DNA of 64,000 nucleotides from Closterium sp. NIES-65 (GCA_948144175.1 CANXME010002158.1:62001-126000), one strand, 5' to 3'. Numbered from the stretch's first letter, positions 1 to 14,051 are shown. Notes: a model not told the origin generated them from the letters alone. Numbers and translations: made by a program.

Positions 1-371
1 CGCTCAGATCTCGCATAGTACACAGAATCAAGTGGTCTCACTCAAATAGAAAGTAGGAAATATATTCATCTAGTGAACGTAAGGGTTTGAAAGGTAACTA
101 ACGTACATGTGAAGAGAAAATTGTGCATCGGCCAGTCTGGCCGGCATTTCGCACTCATAGTGCAGGCGGGGCCAGGGAGAACGGAAACGCTCGTTTCTCA
201 AAAAGTAGAGGGGATCTAACGGTCTCACTCAATCACAAGGTGGGAAATATATAAATCTAGTCAGCTAAAAAGGTTTGAAATGTATTCAACGCACATGTAT
301 AGAGAAAATGGTGCATTGGCCAGGTTGGTCAGTATCGGAACTTAAAATGCAAATGCCAGGGAGAACGGAAG
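1..371. repeat. Reference satellite dimer (A 1-187, B 188-371)
   Basis: This is the first complete dimer. Half A carries two dyad symmetries: GGCCAGTCTGGCC at 130-142 and GCACTCATAGTGC at 151-163. Half B keeps only the left arm of the first dyad (GGCCAGGTTGGTC) and lacks the second. Half B has a TATATAAATC motif where A has TATATTCATC. Phase was set arbitrarily at CGCTCAGATC because the window opens on that motif. Confidence 0.93.
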
Positions 372-1484
372 CGCTCAGATCTCGCATAGTACACAGAATC
401 AAGTGGTCTCACTCAAATAGAAAGTAGGAAATATATTCATCTAGTGAACGTAAGGGTTTGAAAGGTAACTAACGTACATGTGTAGAGAAAATTGTGCATC
501 GGCCAGTCTGGCCGGCATTTCGCACTTATAGTGCAACTAGGGCCAAGGAGAACGGAAACGCTCATTTCTCAAGAAGTAGAGGGAATCTAGCGGTCTCACT
601 CGATCACAAGGTGGGAAATATATAAATCTAGTGAGCTAATAAGGTTCGAAAGGAATCTAATGCATATGTATATGGAAAATGGTGCATTGGCCAGGTCGGT
701 CAGTATGGGAACTTGGAGTGCAAATGCCAGGGAGAACGGAAGCGCTCAGATCTCGCATAGCACACGGAATCTAGTGGTCTCACTCAAATAGAAGGTAGGA
801 AATATATTCATCTAGTGAAGGTAAGGGTTTGAAAGGTAACTAACGCACATGTGTAGAGAAAATGGTGCATCGGCCAGTCTGGCTGGCATTTCGCACTTAT
901 AGTGCAAGTAGGGCCAAGGAGAACGGAAACGCTCATTTCTCAAAAAGGAAATGGAATCTAGCGGTCTCACTCGATCAGAAGGTGGGAAATATATAAATCT
1001 AGTGAGCTAATAAGGTTTGGAAGGAATCTAATGCATATGTATATGAAAAGTGGTGCATTGGCCAGGTCGGTCAGTATGGGAACTTAGAGTGCAAATGCCT
1101 GGGAGAACGGAACCGCTGAGATCTCGCATAATACACGGAATCTAGTGGTCTCACTCAAATATAAGGTAGGAAATATATTCATCTAGTGAACGTAAGGGTT
1201 TGAAAGGTAACTAACGCACATGTGTAGAGAAAATGGTGCATCGGCCAGTCTGGCCGGCATTTCGCACTCATAGTGCAGGTGGGGCCAGGGAGAACGGAAA
1301 CGCTCGTTTCTCAAAAAGTAGAGGGGATCTAACGGTCTCACTCGATCAGAAGGTGGGAAATATATAAATCTAGTCAGCTAAAAAGGGTTGAAATGTATTC
1401 AACGCACATGTATAGAGAAAATGGTGCATTGGCCAGGTCGGTCAGTATCGGAACTTAGAGTGCAAATGCCAGGGAGAACGGAAG
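1..1484. repeat. Higher-order repeat, four-dimer version
   Basis: Four dimers (4 x 371 bp) match the five-dimer repeats to the right but lack one internal dimer, the type with AATAAATTCATC and GTGTATAGAAAA. The dimers are distinguishable by diagnostic variants: ACAGAATCAAG in the first two, GCACACGG in the third and ATAATACACGG in the fourth. One-unit loss or gain by unequal exchange explains the difference. Confidence 0.75.
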
Positions 1485-3339
1485 CGCTCAGATCTCGCAT
1501 AGTACACAGAATCAAGTGGTCTCACTCAAATAGAAAGTAGGAAATATATTCATCTAGTGAACGTAAGGGTTTGAAAGGTAACTAACGTACATGTGTGGAG
1601 AAAATTGTGCATCGGCCAGTCTGGCCGGCATTTCGCACTCATAGTGCAGGCGGGGCCAGGGAGAACGGAAACGCTCGTTTCTCAAAAAGTAGAGGGGATC
1701 TAACGGTCTCACTCAATCACAAGGTGGGAAATATATAAATCTAGTCAGCTAAAAAGGTTTGAAATGTATTCAACGCACATGTATAGAGAAAATGGTGCAT
1801 TGGCCAGGTCGATCAGTATCGGAACTTAAAATGCAAATGCCAGGGAGAACGGAAGCGCTCAGATCTCGCATAGTACACAGAATCAAGTGGTCTCACTCAA
1901 ATAGAAAGTAGGAAATATATTCATCTAGTGAACGTAAGGGTTTGAAAGGTAACTAACGTACATGTGTAGAGAAAATTGTGCATCGGCCAGTCTGGCCGGC
2001 ATTTCGCACTTATAGTGCAACTAGGGCCAAGGAGAACGGAAACGCTCATTTCTCAAGAAGTAGAGGGAATCTAGCGGTCTCACTCAATCACAAGGTGGGA
2101 AATATATAAATCTAGTGAGCTAATAAGGTTCGAAAGGAATCTAATGCATATGTATATGGAAAATGGTGCATTGGCCTGGTCGGTCAGTATGGGAACTTGG
2201 AGTGCAAATGCCAGGGAGAACGGAAGCGCTCAGATCTCGCATAGCACACGGAATCTAGTGGTCTCACTCAAATAGAAGGTAGGAAATAAATTCATCTAGT
2301 GAACGTAAGGGTTTGAAAGGTAACTAACGCACATGTGTATAGAAAATGGTGCATCGGCCAGTCTGGCCGGCATTTCGCACTTATAGTGCAAGTAGGGCCA
2401 AGGAGAACGGAAACGCTCATTTCTCAAAAAGTAAAGGGAATCTAGCGGTCTCACTCGATCAGAAGGTGGGAAATATATAAATCTAGTGAGCTAATAAGGT
2501 TTGAAAGGAATCTAATGCATATGTATATGGAAAATGGTGCATTGGCCAGGTCGGTCAGTATGGGAACTTAGAGTGCAAATGCCAGGGAGAACGGAAGCGC
2601 TCAGATCTCGCATAGTACACGGAATCTAGTGGTCTCACTCAAATAGAAGGTAGGAAATATATTCATCTAGTGAAGGTAAGGGTTTGAAAGGTAACTAACG
2701 CACATGTGTAGAGAAAATGGTGCATCGGCCAGTCTGGCCGGCATTTCGCACTTATAGTGCAAGTAGGGCCAAGGAGAACGGAAACGCTCATTTCTCAAAA
2801 AGGAAATGGAATCTAGCGGTCTCACTCGATCAGAAGGTGGGAAATATATAAATCTAGTGAGCTAATAAGGTTCGGAAGGAATCTAATGCATATGTATATG
2901 AAAAGTTGTGCATTGGCCAGGTCGGTCAGTATGGGAACTTAGAGTGCAAATGCCTGGGAGAACGGAACCGCTCAGATCTCGCATAATACACGGAATCTAG
3001 TGGTCTCACTCAAATATAAGGTAGGAAATATATTCATCTAGTGAACGTAAGGGTTTGAAAGGTAACTAACGCACATGTGTAGAGAAAATGGTGCATCGGC
3101 CAGTCTGGCCGGCATTTCGCACTCATAGTGCAGGTGGGGCCAGGGAGAACGGAAACGCTCGTTTCTCAAAAAGTAGAGGGGATCTAACGGTCTCACTCAA
3201 TCACAAGGTGGGAAATATATAAATCTAGTCAGCTAAAAAGGTTTGAAATGTATTCAACGCACATGTATAGAGAAAATGGTGCATTGGCCAGGTCGGTCAG
3301 TATCGGAACTTAAAATGCAAATGCCAGGGAGAACGGAAG
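1485..3339. repeat. Higher-order repeat, five dimers (1855 bp), copy 1
   Basis: Dimers start at 1485, 1856, 2227, 2598 and 2969. Diagnostic variants (ACAGAATCAAG; ACTTATAGTGCAACTAG; AGCACACGG with AATAAATTC; GAAGGTAAGGG with AAAAAGGAAATGG; ATAATACACGG) recur in the same order in the next 1855 bp. Confidence 0.85.
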
Positions 3340-5194
3340 CGCTCAGATCTCGCATAGTACACAGAATCAAGTGGTCTCACTCAAATAGAAAGTAGGAAAT
3401 ATATTCATCTAGTGAACGTAAGGGTTTGAAAGGTAACTAACGTACATGTGAAGAGAAAATTGTGCATCGGCCAGTCTGGCCGGCATTTCGCACTCATAGT
3501 GCAGGCGGGGCCAGGGAGAACGGAAACGCTCGTTTCTCAAAAAGTAGAGGGGATCTAACGGTCTCACTCAATCACAAGGTGGGAAATATATAAATCTAGT
3601 CAGCTAAAAAGGTTTGAAATGTATTCAACGCACATGTATAGAGAAAATGGTGCATTGGCCAGGTCGGTCAGTATCGGAACTTAAAATGCAAATGCCAGGG
3701 AGAACGGAAGCGCTCAGATCTCGCATAGTACACAGAATCAAGTGGTCTCACTCAAATAGAAAGTAGGAAATATATTCATCTAGTGAACGTAAGGGTTTGA
3801 AAGGTAACTAACGTACATGTGTAGAGAAAATTGTGCATCGGCCAGTCTGGCCGGCATTTCGCACTTATAGTGCAACTAGGGCCAAGGAGAACGGAAACGC
3901 TCATTTCTCAAGAAGTAGAGGGAATCTAGCGGTCTCACTCGATCACAAGGTGGGAAATATATAAATCTAGTGAGCTAATAAGGTTCGAAAGGAATCTAAT
4001 GCATATGTATATGGAAAATGGTGCATTGGCCAGGTCGGTCAGTATGGGAACTTGGAGTGCAAATGCCAGGGAGAACGGAAGCGCTCAGATCTCGCATAGC
4101 ACACGGAATCTAGTGGTCTCACTCAAATAGAAGGTAGGAAATAAATTCATCTAGTGAACGTAAGGGTTTGAAAGGTAACTAACGCACATGTGTATAGAAA
4201 ATGGTGCATCGGCCAGTCTGGCCGGCATTTCGCACTTATAGTGCAAGTAGGGCCAAGGAGAACGGAAATGCTCATTTCTCAAAAAGTAAAGGGAATCTAG
4301 CGGTCTCACTCGATCAGAAGGTGGGAAATATATAAATCTAGTGAGCTAATAAGGTTTGAAAGGAATCTAATGCATATGTATATGGAAAATGGTGCATTGG
4401 CCAGGTCGGTCAGTATGGGAACTTAGAGTGCAAATGCCAGGGAGAACGGAAGCGCTCAGATCTCGCATAGTACACGGAATCTAGTGGTCTCACTCAAATA
4501 GAAGGTAGGAAATATATTCATCTAGTGAAGGTAAGGGTTTGAAAGGTAACTAACGCACATGTGTAGAGAAAATGGTGCATCGGCCAGTCTGGCCGGCATT
4601 TCGCACTTATAGTGCAAGTAGGGCCAAGGAGAACGGAAACGCTCATTTCTCAAAAAGGAAATGGAATCTAGCGGTCTCACTCGATCAGAAGGTGGGAAAT
4701 ATATAAATCTAGTGAGCTAATAAGGTTCGGAAGGAATCTAATGCATATGTATATGAAAAGTGGTGCATTGGCGAGGTCGGTCAGTATGGGAACTTAGAGT
4801 GCAAATGCCTGGGAGAACGGAACCGCTCAGATCTCGCATAATACACGGAATCTTGTGGTCTCACTCAAATATAAGGTAGGAAATATATTCATCTAGTGAA
4901 CGTAAGGGTTTGAAAGGTAACTAACGCACATGTGTAGAGAAAATGGTGCATCGGCCAGTCTGGCCGGCATTTCGCACTCATAATGCAGGTGGGGCCAGGG
5001 AGAACGGAAACGCTCGTTTCTCAAAAAGTAGAGGGGATCTAACGGTCTCACTCAATCACAAGGTGTGAAATATATAAATCTAGTCAGCTAAAAAGGTTTG
5101 AAATGTATTCAACGCACATGTATAGAGAAAATGGTGCATTGGCCAGGTCAGTCAGTATCGGAACTTAAAATGCAAATGCCAGGGAGAACGGAAG
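3340..5194. repeat. Higher-order repeat, five dimers (1855 bp), copy 2
   Basis: This is a direct tandem copy of 1485-3339, with dimers at 3340, 3711, 4082, 4453 and 4824 carrying the same variants in the same order. Its first dimer has GTGAAGAGAAAA, as in the dimer at position 1 but not the one at 1485, so exchange has mixed units between copies. A third copy starts at 5195 but is interrupted by the deletion near 5659. Confidence 0.85.
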
Positions 5195-8100
5195 CGCTCA
5201 GATCTCGCATAGTACACAGAATCAAGTGGTCTCACTCAAATAGAAAGTAGGAAATATATTCATCTAGTGAACGTAAGGGTTTGAAAGGTAACTAACGTAC
5301 ATGTGTAGAGAAAATTGTGCATCGGCCAGTCTGGCCGGCATTTCGCACTCATAGTGCAGGTGGGGCCAGGGAGAACAGAAACGCTCGTTTCTCAAAAAGT
5401 AGAGGGGATCTAACGGTCTCACTCAATCACAAGGTGGGAAATATATAAATCTAGTCAGCTAAAAAGGTTTGAAATGTATTCAACGCACATGTATAGAGAA
5501 AATGGTGCATTGGCCAGGTCGGTCAGTATCGGAACTTAAAATGCAAATGCCAGGGAGAACGGAAGCGCTCAGATCTCGCATAGTACACAGAATCAAGTGG
5601 TCTCACTCAAATAGAAAGTAGGAAATATATTCATCTAGTGAACGTAAGGGTTTGAAAGGCAACTAGGGCCAAGGAGAACGGAAACGCTCATTTCTCAAAA
5701 AGTAGAGGGAATCTAGCGGTCTCACTCGATCAGAAGGTGGGAAATATATAAATCTAGTGAGTTAATAAGGTTCGAAAGGAATCTAATGCATATGTATATA
5801 GAAAATGGTGCATTGGCCAGGTCGGTCAGTATGGGAACTTAGAGTGCAAATGCCTGGGAGAACGGAAGCGCTCAGATCTCGCATAGTACACGGAATCTAG
5901 TGGTCTCACTCAAATAGAAGGTAGGAAATAAATTCATCTAGTGAACGTAAAGGTTTGAAAGGTAACTAACGCACATGTGTAGAGAAAATGGTGCATCGGC
6001 CAGTCTGGCCGGCATTTCGCACATATAGTGCAACTAGGGCCAAGGAGAACGGAAACGCTCATTTCTCAAAAAGTAGAGGGAATCTAGCGGTCTCACTCGA
6101 TAAGAAGGTGGGAAATATATAAATCTAGTGAGCTAATAAGGTTCGAAAGGAATCTAATGCATATGTATATGGAAAATGGTGCATTGGCCAGGTCGGTCAG
6201 TATCGGAACTTAGAGTGCAAATGCCAGGGAGAACGGAAGCGCTCAGATCTCGCATAGTACACGGAATCTAGTGGTCTCACTCAAATAGAAGGTAGGAAAT
6301 AAATTCATCTAGTGAACGTAAGGGTTTGAAAGGTAACTAACGCACATGTGTAGAGAAAATGGTGCATCGGCCAGTCTGGCCGGCATTTCGTACTTATAGT
6401 GCAAGTAGGGCCAAGGAGAACGGAAACGCTAATTTCTCAAAAAGTAAAGGGAATCTAGTGGTCTCACTCGATCAGAAGGTGGGAAATATATAAATCTAGT
6501 GAGCTAATAAGGTTCGAAAGGAATCTAATGCATATGTATATGGAAAATGGTGCATTGGCCAGGTCGGTCAGTATGGGAACTTAGAGTGCAAATGCAAGGG
6601 AGAACGGAAGCGCTCAGATCTCGCATAGTACACGGAATCTAGTGGTCTCACTCAAATAGAAGGTAGGAAATAAATTTTTAGTGTACGTAAGGGTTTGAAA
6701 GGTAACTAACGCACATGTGTAGAGAAAATGGTGCATCGGCCAGTCTGGCCGGCATTTCGCACTTATAGTGCAACTAGGGCCAAGGAGAACGGAAACGCTC
6801 ATTTCTCATAAAGTAGAGGGAATCTAGCGGTCTCACTCGATCAGAAGGTGGGAAATATATAAATCTAGTGAGCTAATAAGGTTCGAAAGGAATCTAATGC
6901 ATATGTATATGGAAAATGGTGCATTGGCCAGGTCGGTCAGTATGGGAACTTAGAGTGCAAATGCAAGGGAGAACGGAAGCGCTCAGATCTCGCATAGTAC
7001 ACGGAATCTAGTGGTCTCACTCAAATAGAAGGTAGGAAATAAATTCATCTAGTGAACGTAAGGGTTTGAAAGGTAACTAACGCACATGTGTAGAGAAAAT
7101 GGTGCATCGGCCAGTCTGGCCGGCATTTCGTACTTATAGTGCAAGTAGGGCCAAGGAGAACGGAAACGCTCATTTCTCAAAAAGTAAAGGGAATCTAGTG
7201 GTCTCACTCGATCCGAAGGTGGGAAATATATAAATCTAGTGAGCTAATAAGGTTCGAAAGGAATCTAATGCATATGTATATGGAAAATGGTGCATTGGCC
7301 AGGTCGGTCAGTATGGGAACTTAGAGTGCAAATGCAAGGGAGAACGTAAGCGCTCAGATCTCGCATAGTACACGGAATCTAGTGGTCTCACTCAAATAGA
7401 AGGTAGGAAATAAATTCATCTAGTGAACATAAGGGTTTGAAAGGTAACTAACGCACATGTGTAGAGAAAATGGTGCATCGGCCAGTCTGGCCGGCATTTC
7501 GCACTTATAGTGCAAGTAGGGCCAAGGAGAACGGAAACGCTCATTTCTCAAAAAGTAAAGGGAATCTAGTGGTCTCACTCGACCAAAAGGTGGGAAAAAT
7601 ATAAATCTAGTGAGCTAATAAGGTTCGAAAGGAATCTAATGCATATGTATATCGAAAATGGTGCATTGGCCAGGTCGGTCAGTATGGGAACTTAGAGTGC
7701 AAATGCCAGGGAGAACGGAAGCGCTCAGATCTCGCATAGTACACGGAATCTAGTGGTCTCACTCAAATGGAAGGTAGGAAATAAATTCATCTAGTGAACG
7801 TAAGGGTTTGAAAGGTAACTAACGCACATGTGTAGAGAAAATTGTGCATCGGCCAGTCTGGCCGGCATTTCGCACTTATAGTGCAAGTAGGGCCAAGGAG
7901 AACGGAAACGCTCATTTCTCAAAAAGTAAAGGGAATCTAGCGATCTCACTCGATCAGAAGGTGGGAAATATATAAATCTAGTGAGCTAATAAGGTTTGAA
8001 AGGAATCTAATGCATATGTATATGGAAAATGGTGCATTGGCCAGGTCGGTCAGTATGGGAACTTAGAGTGCAATGCCAGGGAGAACGGAAGCGCTCAGAT

Positions 8101-11100
8101 CTCGCATAGTACACGGAATCTAGTGGTCTCACTCAAATAGAAGGTAGAAAATAAATTCATCTAGTGAACATAAGGGTTTGAAAGGTAACTAACGCACATG
8201 TGTAGAGAAAATGGTGCATCGGCCAGTCTGGCCGGCATTTCGCACTTATAGTGCAAGTAGGGCCAAGGAGAACGGAAACGCTCATTTCTCAAAAAGTAAA
8301 GGGAATCTAGCGGTCTCACTCGATCAGAAGGTGGGAAATATATCAATCTAGTGAGCTAATAAGGTTCGAAAGGAATCTATTGCATATGTATATGGAACAT
8401 GGTGCATTGGCCAGGTCGGTCAGTATGGGAACTTAGAGTGCAAATGCCAGGGAGAACGGAAGCGCTCAGATCTCGCATAGTACACGGAATCTAGTGGTCT
8501 CACTCAAATAGAAGGTAGGAAATAAATTCATCTAGTGAACGTAAGGGTTTGAAAGGTAACTAAGGCACATGTGTAGAGAAAATGGTGCATCGGCCAGTCT
8601 GGCCGGCATTTCGCACTTATAGTGCAAGTAGGGCCAAGGAGAACGGAAACGCTCATTTCTCAAGAAGTAAAGGGAATCTAGCGGTCTCACTCAATCAGAA
8701 GGTGGGAAATATATAAATCTAGTGAGCTAATAAGGTTCAAAAGGAATCTAATGCATATGTATATGGAAAATGGTGCATTGGCCAGGTCGGTCAGTATGGG
8801 AACTTAGAGTGCAAATGCCAAGGAGAACGGAAGCGCTCGGATCTCGCATAGTACACGGAATCTAGTGGTCTCACTCAAATAGAAGGTAGGAAATAAATTC
8901 ATTTAGTGAACGTAAGGGTTTGAAAGGTAACTAACGCACATGTGTAGAGAAAATGGTGCATCGGCCAGTCTGGCCGGCATTTCGCACTTATAGTGCAAGT
9001 AGGGCCAAGGAGAAAGGAAACGCTCATTTCTCAAAAAGTAAAGGGAATCTAGCGGTCTCACTCGATCAGAAGGTGGGAAATATATAAATCTAGTGAGCTA
9101 ATAAGGTTCGGAAGGAATCTAATGCATATGTATATGGAAAGTGGTGCATTGGCCAGGTCGGTCAGTATGGGAACTTAGAGTGCAAATGCCTGGGAGAACG
9201 GAACCGCTCAGGTCTCGCATAATACACGTAATCTAGAAGTCTCACTCAAATATAAGGTAGGAAATATATTCATCTAGTGAACGTAAGGGATTGAAAGGTA
9301 ACTAACGCACATGTGTAGAGAAAATGGTGCATCGGCCAGTCTGGCCGGCATTTCGCACTCATAGTGCAGGTGGGGCCAGGGAGAACGGAAACGCTCGTTT
9401 CTCAAAAAGGAGAGGGAATCTAACGGTCTCACTCGATCAGAAGGTGGGAAATATATAGATCTAGTGAGCTAATCAGGTTCGAAAGGAATCTAATGCATAT
9501 GTATATGGAAAATGGTGCATTGGCCAGGTCGGTCAGTATGGGAACTTAGAGTGCAAATGCCAGAGAGAACGGAAGCGCTCAGATCTCGCATAGTACATGG
9601 AATCTAGTGGTCTCACTCAAATAGAAGGTAGGAAATAAATTCATCTAGTGAACGTAAGGGTTTGAAAGGTAACTAACGCACATGTGTAGAGAAAATGGTG
9701 CATTGGCCAGTCTGGCCGGCATTTCGCACTTATAGTGCAAGTAGGGCCAAGGAGAACGGAAACGCTCATTTCTCAAAAAGTAAAGGGAATCTAGCGGTCT
9801 CACTCGATCAGAAGGTGGGAAATATATAAATCTAGTGAGCTAATAAGGTTCGAAAGGAATCTAATGCATATGTATATGGAAAGTGGTGCATTGGCCAGGT
9901 CGGTGAGTATGGGAACTTAGAGTGCAAATGCCAGGGAGAACGAAAGCGCTCAGATCTCGCATAGTACACGGAATCTAGTGGTCTCACTCAAATAGAAGGT
10001 AGGAAATAAATTCATCTAGTGAACGTAAGGGTTTGAAAGGTAACTAACGCACATGTGTAGAGAAAATGGTGCATCGGCCAATCTGGCCGGCATTTCGCAC
10101 TTATAGTGCAAGTAGGGCCACGGAGAACGAAAACGCTCATTTCTCAAAAAGTAAAGGGAATCTAGCAGTCTCACTCGATCAGAAGGTGGGAAATATATAA
10201 ATCTAGTGAGCTAATAAGGTTTGAAAGGAATCTAATGCATATGTATATGGAAAATGGTGCATTGGCCAGGTCGGTCAGTATGGGAACTTAGAGTGCAAAT
10301 GCCAGGGAGAACGGAAGCGCTCAGATTACACGGAATCTAGTGGTCTCACTCAAATAGAAGGTAGGAAATAAATTCATCTAGTGAACGTAAGGGTTTGAAA
10401 GGTAACTAACGCACGTGTGTAGAGAAAATGGTGCATCGGCCAGTCTGGCCGGCATTTCGCACTTATAGTGCAACTAGGGCCAAGGAGAACGGAAACGCTC
10501 ATTTCTCAAAAAGTAGAGGGAATCTAGCGGTCTCACTCGATCAGAAGGTGGGAAATATATAAATCTAGTGAGCTTATAAGGTTTGAAAGGAATCTAATGC
10601 ATATGTATATGAAAAATGGTGCATTGGCCAGGTCGGTCAGTATCGGAACTTAGAGTGCAAATGCCAGGGAGAACGGAAGCGCTCAGATCTCGCATAGTAT
10701 ACGGAATCAAGTGGTCTCACTCAAATAGAAAGTAGGAAATATATTCATCTAGTGAACGTAAGGGTTTGAAAGGTAACTTACGCACATGTGTAGAGAAAAT
10801 GGTGCATCGGCCAGTCTGGCCGGCATTTCGCACTTATAGTGCAAGTAGGGCCAAGGAGAACGGAAACGCTCATTTCTCACAACGTAGAGGGAATCTAGCG
10901 GTCTTACTCGATCAGAAGGTGGGAAATATATAAATCTAGTGAGCTAATAAGGTTCGGAAGGAATCTAATGCATATGTATATGGAAAATGGTGCATTGGCC
11001 AGGTCGGTCAGTATGGGAACTTAGAGTGCAAATGCCAGGGAGAACGGAAGCGCTCAGATTACACTGAATCTAGTTGTCTCACTCAAATAGAAGGTAGGAA

Positions 11101-14051
11101 ATAAATTCATCTAGTGAACGTAAGGGTTTGAAAGGTAACTAACGCACATGTGTAGAGAAAATGGTGCATCGGCCAGTCAGGCCGGCATTTCGCACTTATA
11201 GTGCAAGTAGGGCCAAGGAGAACGGAAACGCTCATTTCTCACAACGTAGAGGGAATCTAGCGGTCTTACTCGATCAGAAGGTGGGAAATATATAAATCTA
11301 GTGAGCTAATAAGGTTCGGAAGGAATCTAATGCATATGTATATGGAAAGTGGTGCATTGGCCAGGTCGGTCAGTATGGGAACTTAGAGTGCAAATGCCTG
11401 GGAGAACGGAACCGCTCAGATCTCGCATAATACACGGAATCTAGTGGTCTCACTCAAAAAGAAGGTAGGAAATATATTCATCTAGTGAACGTAACGGTTT
11501 GAAAGGTAACTAACGCACATGTGTGGAGAAAATGGTGCATCGGCTAGTCTGGCCGGCATTTCGCACTCATAGTGCAGGTGGGGCCAGGGAGAACGGAAAC
11601 GTTTGTTTCTCAAAAAGTAGAGGGAATCTAACGGTCTCACTCGATCAGAAGGTGGGAAATATATAAATCTAGTCAGCTAAAAAGGTTTGAAATGTATTCA
11701 ACGCACATGTATAGAGAAAATGGTGCATTGGCCAGGTCGGTCAGTATCGGAACTTAAAATGCAAATGCCAAGGAGAACGGAAGCGCTCAGATCTCGCATA
11801 GTACACGGAATCAAGTGGTCTCACTCAAATAGAAAGTAGGAAATATATTCATCTAGTGAACGTAAGGGTTTGAAAGGTAACTTACGCACATGTGTAGAGA
11901 AAATTGTGCATCGGCCAGTCTGGCCGGCATTTCGCACTTATAGTGCAACTAGGGCCAAGGAGAACGGAAACGCTCATTTCTCAAAAAGTAGAGGGAATCT
12001 AGCGGTCTCACTCGATCAGAAGGTGGGAAATATATAAATCTAGTGAGCTAATAAGGTTCAAAAGGAATCTAATGCATATGTATATGGAAAGTGGTGCATT
12101 GGCCAGGTCGGTCAGTATGGGAACTTAGAGTGCAAATGCCAGAGAGAACGAAAGCGCTCAGATCTCGCATAGTACACGGAATCTAGTGGTCTCACTCAAA
12201 TAGAAGGTAGGAAATAAATTCATCTAGTGAACGTAAGGGTTTGAAAGGTAACTAACGCACATGTGTAGAGAAAATGGTGCATCGGCCAGTCTGGCCGGCA
12301 TTTCGCACTTATAGTGCAAGTAGGGCCACGGAGAACGAAAACGCTCATTTCTCAAAAAGTAAAGGGAATCTAGCGGTCTCACTCGATCAGAAGGTGGGAA
12401 ATATATAAATCTAGTGAGCTAATAAGGTTTGGAAGGAATCTAATGCATATGTTTATGGAAAGTGGTGCATTGGCCAGGTCGGTCAGTATGGGAACTTAGA
12501 GTGCAAATGCCAGGGAGAACGGAAGCGCTCAGATCTCGCATAGTACACGGAATCTAGTGGTCTCACTCAAATAGAAGGTAGGAAATATATTCATCTAGTG
12601 AACGTAAGGGTTTGAAAGGTAACTAACGCACATGTGTAGAGAAAATGGTGCATCGGCCAGTCTGGCCGGCATTTCGCACTTATAGTGCAAGTAGGGCCAA
12701 GGAGAATGGAAACGCTCATTTCTCAAAAAGTAAAGGGAATCTAGCGGTCTCACTCGTTCAGAAGGTGGGAAATATATAAATCTAGTGAGCTAATAAGGCT
12801 CAGAAGGAATCTAATGCATATGTATATGGAAAGTGGTGCATTGGCCAGGTCGGTCAGTATGGGAACTTAGAGTGCAAATGCCTGGGAGAACGGAACCGCT
12901 CAGATCTCGCATAATACACGGAATCTAGTGGTCTCACTCAAAAAGAAGGTAGGAAATATATTCATCTAGTGAACGTAAGGGATTGAAAGGTAACTAACGC
13001 ACATGTGTGGAGAAAATGGTGCATCGGCCAGTCTGGCCGGCATTTCGCACTCATAGTGCAGGTGGGGCCAGGGAGAACGGAAACGCTCGTTTCTCAAAAA
13101 GTAGAGGGAATCTAACGGTCTCACTCGATCAGAAGGTGGGAAATATATAAATCTAGTCAGCTAAAAAGGTTTGAAATGTATTCAACGCACATGTATAGAG
13201 AAAATGGTGCATTGGCCAGGTCGGTCAGTATCGGAACTTAAAATGCAAATGCCAGGGAGAACGGAAGCGCTCAGATCTCGCATAGTACACGGAATCAAGT
13301 GGTCTCACTCAAATAGAAAGTAGGAAATATATTCATCTAGTGAACGTAAGGGTTTGAAAGGTAACTTACGCACATGTGTAGAGAAAATTGTGCATCGGCC
13401 AGTCTGGCCGGCATTTCGCACTTATAGTGCAACTAGGGCCAAGGAGAACGGAAACGCTCATTTCTCAAAAAGTAGAGGGAATCTAGCGGTCTCACTCGAT
13501 CAGAAGGTGGGAAATATATAAATCTAGTGAGCTAATAAGGTTGGAAAGGAATCTAATGCATATGTATATGGAAAATGGTGCATTGGCCAGGTCGGTCAGA
13601 ATGGGAACTTAGAGTGCAAATGCCAGGGAGAACGGAAGCGCTCAGATCTCGCATAGTACACGGAATCTAGTGGTCTCACTCAAATAGAAGGTAGGAAATA
13701 TATTCATCTAGTGAACGTAAGGGTTTGAAAGGTAACTAACGCACATGTATAGAGAAAATGGTGCATCGGCCAGTCTGGCCGGCATTTCGCACTTATAGTG
13801 CAAGTAGGGCCACGGAGAACGGAAACGCTCATTTCTCAAAAAGTAGAGGGAATCTAGCGGTCTCACTCGATCAGAAGGTGGGAAATATATAAATCTAGTG
13901 AGCTAATAAGGTTCGGAAGGAATCTAATGCATATGTTTATGGAAAGTGGTGCATTGGCTAGGTCGGTCAGTATGGGAACTTAGAGTGCAAATGCCTGGGA
14001 GAACGGAAGCGCTCAGATCTCGCATAATACACGGAATCTAGTGGTCTCACT

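Larger units (their letters stand above)
1..14051. repeat. 371 bp dimeric satellite array, left segment
   Basis: About 38 tandem dimers of 371 bp fill this stretch. Unit starts (the CGCTCAGATCTCGC motif) fall at 1, 372, 743, 1114, 1485 and 1856, exactly 371 bp apart. Each dimer has half A (about 187 bp, starting CGCTCAGATC) and half B (about 184 bp, starting CGCTCGTTTCTC or CGCTCATTTCTC). The halves are diverged copies: both contain a GGTCTCACTC motif, a GGAAATATAT motif, a CATGT or CATATGT motif, GTGCAT-GGCCAG, and end in GGAGAACGGAA. Length variation is small: a deletion of about 71 bp near 5659, and 9 bp deletions near 10326 and 11060. I see no gene. Short minus-strand open frames here repeat with the array and are not genes. 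Monomer and dimer sizes near one and two nucleosomes are typical of centromeric satellites, but location is inference. Confidence 0.97.

Noticed and set aside
188-371. TATATAAATC in half B as a promoter TATA box
   Set aside because: It is simply part of the satellite consensus, with no downstream gene or start signal.
6614-6802. Small minus-strand frames in the 371 bp satellite
   Set aside because: They recur with the array, vary with each unit's mutations and have no recognisable domain.
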